Shown here piece by piece: positions 8,078 through 19,425 of a DNA stretch of 32,034 nt. The notes under the pieces are model-generated. The model saw only the letters and a program-made list of their open reading frames with translations. It made no database searches and had not been told where the DNA came from. Source of the stretch: DAXETY01 sp051155755. Lineage in GTDB: Bacteria; Desulfobacterota; Desulfobacteria; Desulfobacterales; SG8-13. Numbering within the stretch: position 1 is the first letter of the stretch; every line of letters starts with the position of its first letter. A program made the translations under genes and the position numbers. Where the stretch lies: assembly GCA_051155755.1 (NCBI GenBank), contig DAXETY010000153.1, positions 1 to 32,034 on the forward strand, given 5' to 3'.

Positions 8078-8699
8078 TGCTTCAGAAACCTCCTTCCTTG
8101 AGTGGATTCTCGCAGCAGGCGTGCACAGGCCTGCCGGGGTTTGAAAACATCTGTTGCTTGAAATTTAGTAGCGTCGGTACGGCAACGAGTCGGTCTCGTT
8201 ATGATTGCATTCCAAGCGTGTTCCGCAGAACGGAATCGATCCCCTTATTGAGGAAAAGGATGGTCGGGCCGAAAAGGACAGCCGTTCGAGGGATGAGGCT
8301 TGATGCCTGTCCGAAATCCGGCAGATGGCTCACAGGCGAGTACTGGGACGGGATCGGCTTCAATGTGGACCGCATCGTTGAAACGGATTGGCATACCGAC
8401 AAAAGGACGATGATGTTTGCGCATCCGAATTCTCCAACATCACTGACAGCCGATTTACAGGGTGGCATCGGGTTTTCGAAACCGAAAATCCAAAAACGAG
8501 AACCAGCCTGCTGTCAAGAAATACAGCGATGATTGCAATCCAATGTATTATTAATGGGTTATATACCGTCTTTGCGATTAATTCTAATCACCTTTTCGAA
8601 CCTGTCAAGCCGGCAGCGTTGCTTATCTTGAAATTGCCCGGCAACTCTGTTAAAGGCATGATAACCCGCCGTTTATGGGTCTGCTGCCCGGATCGGATT
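8078..8699. other. Gene-poor gap between groES and argC
   Basis: About 620 bases in which I see no convincing gene. Open frames exist on both strands (+ 8077-8532, + 8388-8702, - 8199-8468), but none has a plausible ribosome site or a recognisable family. The - frame contains SSLIPRTAVLFGPT, faintly like the nucleotide-sugar-binding part of GT9 heptosyltransferases, too little to call. The part 8530-8620 is A/T-rich and could hold the argC promoter, but no box pair stands out. The groES leader and promoter should lie in the left 200 bases. Confidence 0.4.
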
Positions 8700-8748
8700 T
8701 GAGCGTTTGTCGCGGTTGCTGCATTTTGAAAATTTGAAACGCTCAGTT
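8700..8748. repeat. Small palindromic element, including copy 2 of the 16-bp motif
   Basis: TGAGCGTTT at 8700-8708 and AAACGCTCA at 8737-8745 form 9-bp inverted ends around a 28-base centre. The right end contains, inverted, the 16-bp motif also found at 2472-2487 before livM. The element ends about 35 bases before the argC start. It behaves like a small intergenic repeat unit, perhaps a folded leader or a miniature mobile remnant. Confidence 0.5.
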
Positions 8749-8781
8749 TCGGTAAAAGGATGATTGCGGAAAGGAAGCGGT

Positions 8782-9819
8782 ATGACGAACGTCGCCGTGG
8801 TGGGAGCCACCGGTTATGCCGGGGTCGAACTGGTACGGATCCTGGCCGGCCATCCCAACGTGAAATTGAGCTGTGTTACTTCGCGCAACTACGCCGGCAG
8901 CGACCTGGCATCCATTTATCCGGCGCTGGGCAGCGTGATCGATCTGAAATGCGAACGATTCGACCCGGAACGGATCGGTCAAAAGGCCGAGGTGGTCTTC
9001 ACCGCCTTGCCGCACAAGCTGCCGATGGAAATCGTGCCGGAACTGCTGAATCGCGGTTGCCGGGTCGTCGATCTTTCGGCCGATTTCCGTTTTCAGGATG
9101 CCACGCGTTACGAGGCCCATTATCAACCGCATACCGCTCGCGAACTGCTGTCCCGATCGGTGTATGGACTCAGCGAGATCTATCGCAGTGACATTGCCGC
9201 CGCCGACCTGATCGGCAATCCCGGCTGCTATCCAACCAGCGTGCTGTTGCCGCTGGTGCCTCTGGTTCGCAATCAGCTGGTGGATACCGGGTCCTTGATT
9301 GCCGATGCCAAATCCGGGGTGAGCGGTGCCGGCCGGTCGCCCGCCCTGGCGACGCTTTACTGCGAAGTGACCGAGTCCTTCAAAGCTTACAAGGTCACCG
9401 AACACCGCCACAATCCGGAAATGGAAGAAGTCTTGAGCCGGGAGGCGGGTGCTTCGGTTCATTTGACCTTTGTGCCCCATCTGGTGCCGATGTCACGCGG
9501 CATGTTGACCACCGTTTACGCGACTTTGAGAGACGGGGCTTCTGCCGCTGATATCCGGCGTTGCCTGGAGGATGCTTACGAGGGGTGTGCGTTTATCCGT
9601 CTGCGAGGGCAGGGCGTTTTGCCGGAAACCCGACATGTCCGTGGTACCAATTACTGTGACATCGGTTTTCGGATCGATGAAGCTGCACGCCGACTGGTGC
9701 TGATCGCAGCCATCGACAACCTGGTCAAAGGCGCAGCCGGACAGGCCGTGCAGAACATGAACTTGATGTGCGGGTTCGAAGAAACAGCCGGATTATCTGC
9801 GGTGCCGTATCCGCTTTAG
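8782..9819 (+). CDS. argC: N-acetyl-gamma-glutamyl-phosphate reductase ArgC
   Basis: The third step of arginine synthesis: NADPH-dependent reduction of N-acetylglutamyl phosphate to the semialdehyde, in the cytoplasm. The 345-residue product has the nucleotide-binding start VAVVGATGYAGVELVRIL (residues 4-21), the ALPH motif (75-78) and the active-site loop GNPGCYPTS with nucleophile Cys149, followed by SGVSGAGR, EHRHNPEM and the substrate-binding FVPHLVPMSRGM. Length and order are those of the classical one-domain enzyme. AAGGA lies 6 bases before the ATG; a TTG six codons upstream is less likely. No other arginine gene is in the window, so the pathway is scattered in this genome. Confidence 0.96.
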   Translation: MTNVAVVGATGYAGVELVRILAGHPNVKLSCVTSRNYAGSDLASIYPALGSVIDLKCERFDPERIGQKAEVVFTALPHKLPMEIVPELLNRGCRVVDLSADFRFQDATRYEAHYQPHTARELLSRSVYGLSEIYRSDIAAADLIGNPGCYPTSVLLPLVPLVRNQLVDTGSLIADAKSGVSGAGRSPALATLYCEVTESFKAYKVTEHRHNPEMEEVLSREAGASVHLTFVPHLVPMSRGMLTTVYATLRDGASAADIRRCLEDAYEGCAFIRLRGQGVLPETRHVRGTNYCDIGFRIDEAARRLVLIAAIDNLVKGAAGQAVQNMNLMCGFEETAGLSAVPYPL

Positions 9820-9830
9820 AGACTGGATTG

Positions 9831-9859
9831 TTGACAATACGGACTGGATTGATTTAGGA
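9831..9859 (+). promoter_or_regulatory. Possible folD promoter with flanking direct repeat
   Basis: A perfect TTGACA stands 17 bases before a poor -10 (TTAGGA). The decamer GACTGGATTG occurs at 9821-9830 and again at 9842-9851, 21 bases apart, i.e. two helical turns, so the same face of DNA would be presented. This could be an operator overlapping the promoter, or chance. Confidence 0.35.
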
Positions 9860-9918
9860 GTACCGCAGTTTTGTTTTTGCTGTAGAGAATTAAAACCATC
9901 AATTTAAGGAGGTGGAGG

Positions 9919-10827
9919 ATGTCGGCAAAGCTCATTAAAGGTACGGAAATTCGGGAAGAAATTCTGGAGGAAATTACCAAAGAAGTCGCCGAGATCAAGG
10001 AAAAACACGGTATGGTACCCGGTCTGGTCACCATTCTGGTGGGTGAGAACCCGGCTTCGATTTCCTACGTTACCCTGAAAATCAAGACCGCCCACAGGGT
10101 CGGCTTCAAGGAAGTGCAGGACAGCCAATCGGTGGACATCTCCGAGGAAGACCTTTTGGCTTTGATCGACAAGTACAACAAAGACGATTCCATCCACGGC
10201 ATACTTGTTCAATTGCCTTTGCCCAAGCACGTCGACGAGAAGAAGGTGCTCAATGCCATCGACCCGGACAAGGATGTGGACGGCTTCCATCCGGTCAATG
10301 TCGGCCGATTGATGATCGGCGGCAGCGAAGTCAAATTTCCGCCCTGCACGCCGGCCGGCATCCAGGAGATGATCGTGCGCGCCGGTGTGGAAACCAGCGG
10401 CGCCGAAGTCGTGGTGGTCGGCCGCTCCAACATCGTGGGGAAACCGATTGCCAACATGATGCTGCAAAAAGGACCGGGTGCCAACTCCACCGTGACGGTG
10501 GTCCACACCCGCACCAAAGACCTGGCGGCTCACTGTAAACGTGCCGACATCCTGATTGTGGCTGCGGGCGTGCCCGATCTGGTCAAACCGGAGTGGATCA
10601 AGCCCGGTGCCTGTGTCATCGATGTCGGGGTGAACCGCGTCGGTGAAAAAATCAGTGAGAAAACCGGAAAGAAAATCGCGATACTCAAAGGCGATGTCGA
10701 CTTCGAAAAAGCCAAAGAGATCGCCGGCTATATTACACCGGTACCGGGCGGGGTCGGGCCGATGACCATCACCATGCTCATGAAAAACACGCTCAAATCC
10801 CTTAAGTTCCGCCTGGGCATCGCGTAA
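9919..10827 (+). CDS. folD: Bifunctional methylenetetrahydrofolate dehydrogenase / methenyltetrahydrofolate cyclohydrolase FolD
   Basis: FolD interconverts 5,10-methylene-, methenyl- and 10-formyl-tetrahydrofolate. It feeds purine and formyl-Met synthesis and, in organisms with the Wood-Ljungdahl pathway, one-carbon oxidation or fixation. In 302 residues it shows Tyr50 and catalytic Lys54 (YVTLK), QLPLPKHVD, DKDVDGFHPVNVGRL, PPCTPAGI, the NADP-site VVGRSNIVGKP and the C-terminal PVPGGVGPMTITML. The insert QKGPGANSTVTVVHTRT is seen in the longer FolD type of anaerobes. An excellent ribosome site (AAGGAGGTGG) precedes the ATG. It lies 99 bases after argC and may share its transcript or use its own promoter. 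Confidence 0.96.
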   Translation: MSAKLIKGTEIREEILEEITKEVAEIKEKHGMVPGLVTILVGENPASISYVTLKIKTAHRVGFKEVQDSQSVDISEEDLLALIDKYNKDDSIHGILVQLPLPKHVDEKKVLNAIDPDKDVDGFHPVNVGRLMIGGSEVKFPPCTPAGIQEMIVRAGVETSGAEVVVVGRSNIVGKPIANMMLQKGPGANSTVTVVHTRTKDLAAHCKRADILIVAAGVPDLVKPEWIKPGACVIDVGVNRVGEKISEKTGKKIAILKGDVDFEKAKEIAGYITPVPGGVGPMTITMLMKNTLKSLKFRLGIA

Positions 10828-10833
10828 CCGATC

Positions 10834-10895
10834 CATCCGGTCCCAGCCGGATGCACCTCCGGAGGCGGTGGTTCAAATACCGCTTGCCTCCGGAG
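10834..10895 (+). other. Two consecutive hairpins after folD
   Basis: A 7-bp stem (CATCCGG/CCGGATG) is followed by a 10-bp perfect stem (CTCCGGAGGC/GCCTCCGGAG, arms 10857-10866 and 10886-10895). There is no T-run, so this is not a standard intrinsic terminator. It may end or protect the folD message. The loop contains GGTTCAAAT, which resembles a tRNA T-loop, but no tRNA can be built around it. Confidence 0.5.
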
Positions 10896-10999
10896 CCGGT
10901 GTGGGCGTTTGAGTGCGCTGCCGCAGGCATTTCCCGTAGCTGATCGTTGCGACTCCGCATCCCAAATGGAAGCAAACGGACCCCATTTTGGGAAACCAA

Positions 11000-11028
11000 T
11001 TGACAATTGCGGCGGGATCGGTTATGAT
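11000..11028 (+). promoter_or_regulatory. Consensus sigma-70 promoter of the riboswitch-M23 peptidase transcript
   Basis: TTGACA, a spacer of exactly 17 bases, and TATGAT. The boxes match the consensus in 11 of 12 positions, the best promoter in the window. The expected start near 11035 places the aptamer almost at the 5' end of the RNA, as expected for a riboswitch. Confidence 0.85.
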
Positions 11029-11044
11029 TGTAACAAAATATGTA

Positions 11045-11131
11045 ACCACGGAAAGGGCAAAGTCTCCGAAAGGCGACGACGCAAAACCATGGGTCTACAG
11101 CCGCAAGGCCATGACTGCCAGGTTGCCGAAG
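11045..11131 (+). ncRNA. Cyclic di-GMP class I riboswitch (GEMM-I aptamer)
   Basis: An RNA aptamer for a cyclic dinucleotide. The conserved GEMM-I blocks occur in the right order: CACGGAAAGGGCAAA, a hairpin closed by a GAAA tetraloop (CCGAAAGG), GACGCAAA, GGGTCTA, a second arm with a GCAA tetraloop (CCGCAAGG), then ATGACTGCCAGGTTGCCG. The GGCAA near the 5' side pairs with TTGCC at the 3' side. GEMM-I RNAs bind c-di-GMP; a subset in Geobacter-type bacteria prefers cyclic GMP-AMP. By eye the ligand-contact GGG looks like the c-di-GMP type, but I cannot settle specificity without an alignment. It is followed by a terminator and an M23 peptidase gene. Confidence 0.93.
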
Positions 11132-11145
11132 TCATTAAATCGTCG

Positions 11146-11177
11146 CCTTCGGAGTTCGTCTCCGAAGGTTTTTGTTT
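11146..11177 (+). terminator. Riboswitch expression platform: intrinsic terminator
   Basis: A 9-bp perfect stem (CCTTCGGAG/CTCCGAAGG) with a 5-base loop is followed by TTTTTGTTT. The left side (11141-11154) can instead pair over 14 bp, with one bulged A, with aptamer bases 11064-11078. That pairing would break both the aptamer's GAAA hairpin and this terminator. Aptamer folding should therefore favour termination, which predicts that the ligand turns the gene off. Confidence 0.88.
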
Positions 11178-11335
11178 AAAGGAGGTTGCAGAGAAGCTCG
11201 AGGATTCGGAGATCACGTTACATCGGTTATGTGTCCCGGTTTGATGCGCCTGTGGCTGCGGTCAAGTTCGCAGGGGCAAGCCCGAAAGCCCGGGGACGTA
11301 AGGTTTGTCAATTCAATGATTGGGATGTTTCTGTG

Positions 11336-12253
11336 ATGCGAAAAAAAATATCTTTGGTAATCCTTAGCAACTCCGGCTCATCCGCCAAACATCTGACGAT
11401 TTCCGCCGCATTTTTACGTTTTTTCATGGTGGCCTGTTTGGTTTCGGCCGGCCTGATGGCCTACGACTATTACCAGTTGAAAGTCGAGGCCGTTCACTCT
11501 TCCAAAAACGCATCGACGCTGGTGAGTCAGACTGACGAAATCATGCGCCAGCGCCAGCAGATCCAGGATTTTGCCGAAGAAATCGCCGAGTTGAAGGCCC
11601 ATCTTGTCGATCTGAACAATTTCGAAAAAAAGATTCGCATCATCGCCAACCTTGAAAGTCCCGACGATCAGGGCAACCTGTTCGGTGTGGGCGGGTCGAT
11701 CCCCGAAGACCTCGATACACAAATACCGCTGAACCAGAAGCACAACAGCCTTCTGCGTGAAATGCACGAGCAGGTCGAACAGCTGCAGATTGCTTCCGTC
11801 AACCAGGGGCGCGGTTTCCAGGCTCTGTTCAACCACCTCAAAGAACAGCAGAATCTTCTGGCATCCACCCCGGCAATTCGCCCGTGCCAGGGCTGGACAA
11901 CTTCGCGCTTCGGCTACCGGATTTCTCCCTTCACCGGTCGACGAGAATTCCACAAGGGATTCGACATCGCCAACCGCAAGGGCTCTCCGATCGTGGCCAC
12001 TGCCGACGGCGTGGTCTCCCATGCCGGTTCCAAGGGGTTGTTCGGCAATTTTATTTCCATCGACCATGGTCATGGCATGGTGACCCGATACGGCCATCTC
12101 GACAAAATTCTCGTCAAGCGCGGAACGGCAATCAAACGCGGCGAGACCATTGCGCTGATGGGAAATACCGGCCGCAGTACCGGACCGCATTTACACTACG
12201 AAGTTCACTTGAACGGAATTCCGGTTAACCCAGAGAAGTACATCCTCAACTGA
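11336..12253 (+). CDS. Membrane-anchored M23 family metallopeptidase
   Basis: A LytM/M23-type endopeptidase or peptidase-like regulator acting on peptidoglycan cross-bridges outside the inner membrane. The 305-residue product has a short basic N-terminus, one membrane segment (about residues 26-43), a probable coiled coil (about 55-100) and a C-terminal M23 domain. The zinc ligands look intact: His and Asp in HKGFDIA, and HLH in GPHLHYEV, so it may be catalytically active, unlike EnvC/NlpD-type proteins. I chose the ATG in front of RKKISLVIL because it gives the usual N-terminus of this family; the frame is open back to a TTG at 11186, and no good ribosome site precedes either. The gene lies behind a c-di-GMP riboswitch and terminator, linking wall remodelling to that messenger. 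Confidence 0.88.
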   Translation: MRKKISLVILSNSGSSAKHLTISAAFLRFFMVACLVSAGLMAYDYYQLKVEAVHSSKNASTLVSQTDEIMRQRQQIQDFAEEIAELKAHLVDLNNFEKKIRIIANLESPDDQGNLFGVGGSIPEDLDTQIPLNQKHNSLLREMHEQVEQLQIASVNQGRGFQALFNHLKEQQNLLASTPAIRPCQGWTTSRFGYRISPFTGRREFHKGFDIANRKGSPIVATADGVVSHAGSKGLFGNFISIDHGHGMVTRYGHLDKILVKRGTAIKRGETIALMGNTGRSTGPHLHYEVHLNGIPVNPEKYILN

Positions 12254-12551
12254 TTTTCATCCAGGAATGACCCTTTGCCCGCTGAGTTCCGCCGATGCGG
12301 CGGGATTCTTGACGCCATGGCTCGATTTGCGGCTGCGATGTACTCCGTGCACGCCCTCGCAGGTGCGGCCGTGCTCAGCAAGCATCAAAGCCTGCCCGCG
12401 AAGCGGGCGGAGTTGATTTTCGGCATCGCCGAAAAAACAAAAATAGCTTGTGCGCTGCGTGATGTTCCCGGGTATCTGGTTATCCGGAACATCGGTGTTG
12501 CAACGACCCTCCCGGACGACTCGCACTTCCGGTTGTCTCGGAAATAACCGC
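12254..12551. other. Gap between the M23 peptidase gene and the secA promoter
   Basis: No credible gene. It holds two neighbouring hairpins: GCCCGC/GCGGGC with a 3-base loop, and an 8-bp perfect stem TTTTCGGC/GCCGAAAA near 12417-12435. Neither is followed by a T-run on its plausible strand. One of them may still end the M23 transcript. Short open frames here have no ribosome sites. Confidence 0.4.
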
Positions 12552-12579
12552 TTGAAATCAATCTTGAATGTGTTATAAT
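12552..12579 (+). promoter_or_regulatory. Sigma-70 promoter of secA
   Basis: TTGAAA, a 16-base spacer and a perfect TATAAT. It would give a leader of about 205 bases before secA. The leader begins with a 6-bp hairpin (TGCGGT/ACCGCA) closed by TCGG. No known riboswitch or secM-like upstream gene is visible in it. Confidence 0.7.
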
Positions 12580-12794
12580 ACGAACGTTTTGCGGTTCGGA
12601 CCGCACTGGCGCATCGCACCGGTGAAAGTGCCCCCGATCCTCATTTCTCTGATGGAAATTCCCGAATCGTGATTACCGTTTGGCTGCGTTTGGTTGTCGA
12701 TGCGCCCAGAAAATCGGTAACGATTTTGTCCGGCGGTGGTTCCAGAGGGCTGCCGTCATCTCCGTGTATGTAAACAAAAGGTCATATCAATTCC

Positions 12795-15323
<2,529 letters not shown>

Positions 15324-15570
15324 ATTCGATCCCTACAGCGGGTCCGCCGGCCTTTTCCGGTCGAAACGGAACGGTTCCGACTGCCGGCGGCAGGCAGGAA
15401 AATAACGGGATCAAATCCTCCGGTCCCCGACGTCGCCCGGCGCTCGAGATACCGCGAGAAGCCGGCGCATCGGTGTCTTCGGGAGCGGCGCGTTTTGGAA
15501 ACGATAGACGCACCTTCCGGATCATGGTATCATAAATCGCGGGTGCGGAGGCAAAGAGCCGGTCCCGCCC
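15324..15570. other. Gap between secA and the clpS promoter
   Basis: About 250 bases without a supported gene. It is G/C-rich with several small inverted segments, but there is no clean stem plus T-run, so the end of the secA transcript cannot be placed. Confidence 0.35.
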
Positions 15571-15600
15571 TTTACAATCTTCCATGCCGGTGATTATATT
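15571..15600 (+). promoter_or_regulatory. Probable sigma-70 promoter of clpS-clpA
   Basis: TTTACA, 18 bases, TATATT. Both boxes are fair and the position, about 50 bases before clpS, is right. Nothing else in the 330-base gap looks better. Confidence 0.5.
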
Positions 15601-15653
15601 CAAAGTCGCAAGGCGAGGATCAATCCCGACGAATTCGCTTGGAAATCCCATCG

Positions 15654-15968
15654 ATGACGGAATACAACCCCGAATACGAAGGCGATACGGAATCGCAAAC
15701 CGAAGATCAGGTGACCGAACCGCCGATGTACCGGGTGTTGCTGATAAACGATGATTACACGACCATGGAATTCGTCGTCGAGGTCTTGAGAACGGTCTTT
15801 AAAAAGTCCACCGGAGAGGCGACCCGGATCATGTTGAACGTTCACAATGCCGGTGTCGGACTTTGCGGGGTATATGCTTACGAAATTGCCGAAACCAAAG
15901 TGGATGCCGTGCACGCTCTCGCCAGAGAAAACGGGTTTCCGCTTAGATGCACCATGGAGAAAGATTGA
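15654..15968 (+). CDS. clpS: ATP-dependent Clp protease adaptor ClpS
   Basis: The N-recognin of bacteria: it binds proteins with N-terminal Leu, Phe, Tyr or Trp and hands them to ClpA. The 104-residue product has a flexible acidic N-terminus (residues 1-23) and the folded core. Residues that hold the substrate N-terminus are present: Asn32, Asp33 and His64, with Met38 in the gate position (LINDDYTTMEFVVEVL and IMLNVHNAGVGLCGVY). The ATG is preferred to a TTG five codons upstream. It ends 3 bases before clpA, so the pair is surely co-translated, and aat follows. Confidence 0.95.
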   Translation: MTEYNPEYEGDTESQTEDQVTEPPMYRVLLINDDYTTMEFVVEVLRTVFKKSTGEATRIMLNVHNAGVGLCGVYAYEIAETKVDAVHALARENGFPLRCTMEKD

Positions 15969-15971
15969 GTC

Positions 15972-18212
<2,241 letters not shown>

Positions 18213-18237
18213 AACCCGGTTGAAAAACCAATCAGAT

Positions 18238-18272
18238 GCGGGGCCGGGCCGGTTTTTGCGACCCGGTCCCGC
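18238..18272 (+). other. Strong hairpin between clpA and aat
   Basis: An 11-bp stem with one G-U pair (GCGGGGCCGGG/CCCGGTCCCGC) and a 13-base loop ends 9 bases before the aat start codon, in the place where a ribosome site would be. No T-run of terminator type follows. It could weaken aat translation or be a partial terminator after clpA. Confidence 0.55.
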
Positions 18273-18281
18273 TGCATCGTA

Positions 18282-19019
18282 ATGCCGGTTTTCCTCCTTT
18301 CCGAAAAAATTGCGTTTCCGCCGCCACACTATGCCACCCGCGAAGGCCTGCTGGCCGTTGGCGGAGATTTGAGCCGGGAACGGCTGCTGCTGGCCTATCG
18401 CATGGGCATTTTCCCATGGTACGCTGAAGATGAGCCGATTCTGTGGTGGTCCCCCGATCCGAGACTGGTTCTGTATCCCACCGAACTGCACGTATCGAAA
18501 ACCTTGAGAAAGATTTTGAAGCAGGACCGCTTCGCGGTAACCATGGACGCCGCCTTTGAACAGGTCATTCGAGCCTGTGCACGGACCCGGCAGGAGCAGG
18601 GGGAGGGGACCTGGATCGTGGACGAGATGATCACGGCTTTCGTGAAATTGCACCGTGCCGGCTACGCCCATTCGGTGGAAACATGGCAGGAAGAACGCCT
18701 GGTCGGCGGCTTGTACGGGGTGTCGCTGGGCAAAGCCTTCTTCGGCGAATCGATGTTCAGCATCTCCAGCAACGCATCCAGCGTGGCGCTGGTGACGCTG
18801 GTTCGCTTCCTGCAGGCCCTGAAATTTGATTTTGTGGACTGCCAGGTAACCACTGCCCACCTGATGCGGTTCGGCGCCCGTCAGGTGCCGCGGGCCCGCT
18901 TCCTGAAACAACTGCGCAAAGCTCTGACGACGCCCACCTTGAAAGGCCGCTGGGATCTTCGCTTTACCCGCGGAGATCGTACTTCGCCGCCGGTTGACAT
19001 TGCCGCCGACGAACTTTAG
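18282..19019 (+). CDS. aat: Leucyl/phenylalanyl-tRNA--protein transferase Aat
   Basis: Aat moves Leu or Phe from charged tRNA to N-terminal Arg or Lys of proteins, turning them into ClpS ligands. The 245-residue product shows IAFPPPHYATREGLLAVGGDLS, the hallmark YRMGIFPWY...ILWWSPDPR (about residues 40-66), GEGTWIVDEM, GLYGVSLGKAFFGESMFS and FVDCQVTTAHLMRFGA. Length is normal. The start fits the family, but no Shine-Dalgarno sequence is visible and a stable hairpin precedes it. Its place directly behind clpS-clpA groups tagging, recognition and unfolding in one locus. Confidence 0.96.
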   Translation: MPVFLLSEKIAFPPPHYATREGLLAVGGDLSRERLLLAYRMGIFPWYAEDEPILWWSPDPRLVLYPTELHVSKTLRKILKQDRFAVTMDAAFEQVIRACARTRQEQGEGTWIVDEMITAFVKLHRAGYAHSVETWQEERLVGGLYGVSLGKAFFGESMFSISSNASSVALVTLVRFLQALKFDFVDCQVTTAHLMRFGARQVPRARFLKQLRKALTTPTLKGRWDLRFTRGDRTSPPVDIAADEL

Positions 19020-19080
19020 GATGTCTAATTGATCCTGGCATCGATCCCGTTCGTAACGCAATCCGCCGAAGGAGCCGAAC

Positions 19081-19422
19081 ATGGCCGAGCAAAACAAGTG
19101 TGTTTTCTGCAATATCGTCAACGGAAAGACCGATACGGAATTTCTGCACCAGGACGACGTCGTGGTTGTATTCAAGGACATCAATCCCCACTATCCCGTG
19201 CACGATCTCATTGTGCCCCGCCGACACATACGCAGTGTCAACGATCTGACCGATTCGGATGCCGATGTCGTGGCACACATGATCTTCGTCGGCCGCCAAA
19301 TGGCCGAAAAACGCGGCGTGGCGCAATCCGGTTATAAACTGCTGTTCAATGTCGAATACGGCGGGGGACAGCGAATTTTTCACCTGCACATGCACCTTCT
19401 GGGCGGCTTCGACCGGAAATAG
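19081..19422 (+). CDS. HIT family (HINT-type) purine nucleotide hydrolase
   Basis: A small cytoplasmic hydrolase of the histidine-triad family, which splits AMP-lysine and similar nucleoside phosphoramidates. In 113 residues it has CVFCNIVNG at the start (the Cys pair of bacterial HINT proteins), the substrate region VFKDINPHYPVHDLIVPRRHI, and the triad HLHMH with His101, His103 and His105. AAGGA lies 8 bases before the ATG. It follows aat after 61 bases and ends 3 bases before the hemW-like gene, so these two are translated together. The link to the N-degron genes is probably only shared transcription. Confidence 0.93.
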   Translation: MAEQNKCVFCNIVNGKTDTEFLHQDDVVVVFKDINPHYPVHDLIVPRRHIRSVNDLTDSDADVVAHMIFVGRQMAEKRGVAQSGYKLLFNVEYGGGQRIFHLHMHLLGGFDRK

Positions 19423-19425
19423 CCC

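Noticed and set aside
8199..8468. Possible glycosyltransferase-9 fragment on the - strand
   Set aside because: Only the short string TAVLFGPT is suggestive; length and flanks give no support.
8077..8532. A 151-codon + strand open frame starting at the groES start codon region
   Set aside because: No ribosome site, no homology, and it runs through the expected groES promoter region.
10865..10890. tRNA-like T-loop (GGTTCAAAT) after folD
   Set aside because: No acceptor, D or anticodon arm can be built around it; it is the loop of a hairpin.
11178..11188. A perfect Shine-Dalgarno (AAAGGAGG) followed at once by TTG as the start of the M23 gene
   Set aside because: There is no spacing between the site and the TTG, and the extra 50 residues would precede the normal N-terminus and membrane segment.
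10909..11244. Open frames running across the riboswitch
   Set aside because: The segment is explained by promoter, aptamer and terminator; the frames have no ribosome site.
11265..11310. A second GEMM-like segment (GGGGCAAGCCCGAAAG, then GGGGACGTAAGG) behind the riboswitch
   Set aside because: It resembles the 5' half of the aptamer, but the GAAA is not closed by a proper stem and the second arm and 3' closing strand are missing. It could be a vestige, not a tandem aptamer.
12275..12547. A 90-codon + strand open frame between the M23 gene and secA
   Set aside because: No ribosome site or family, and it is crossed by two hairpins.
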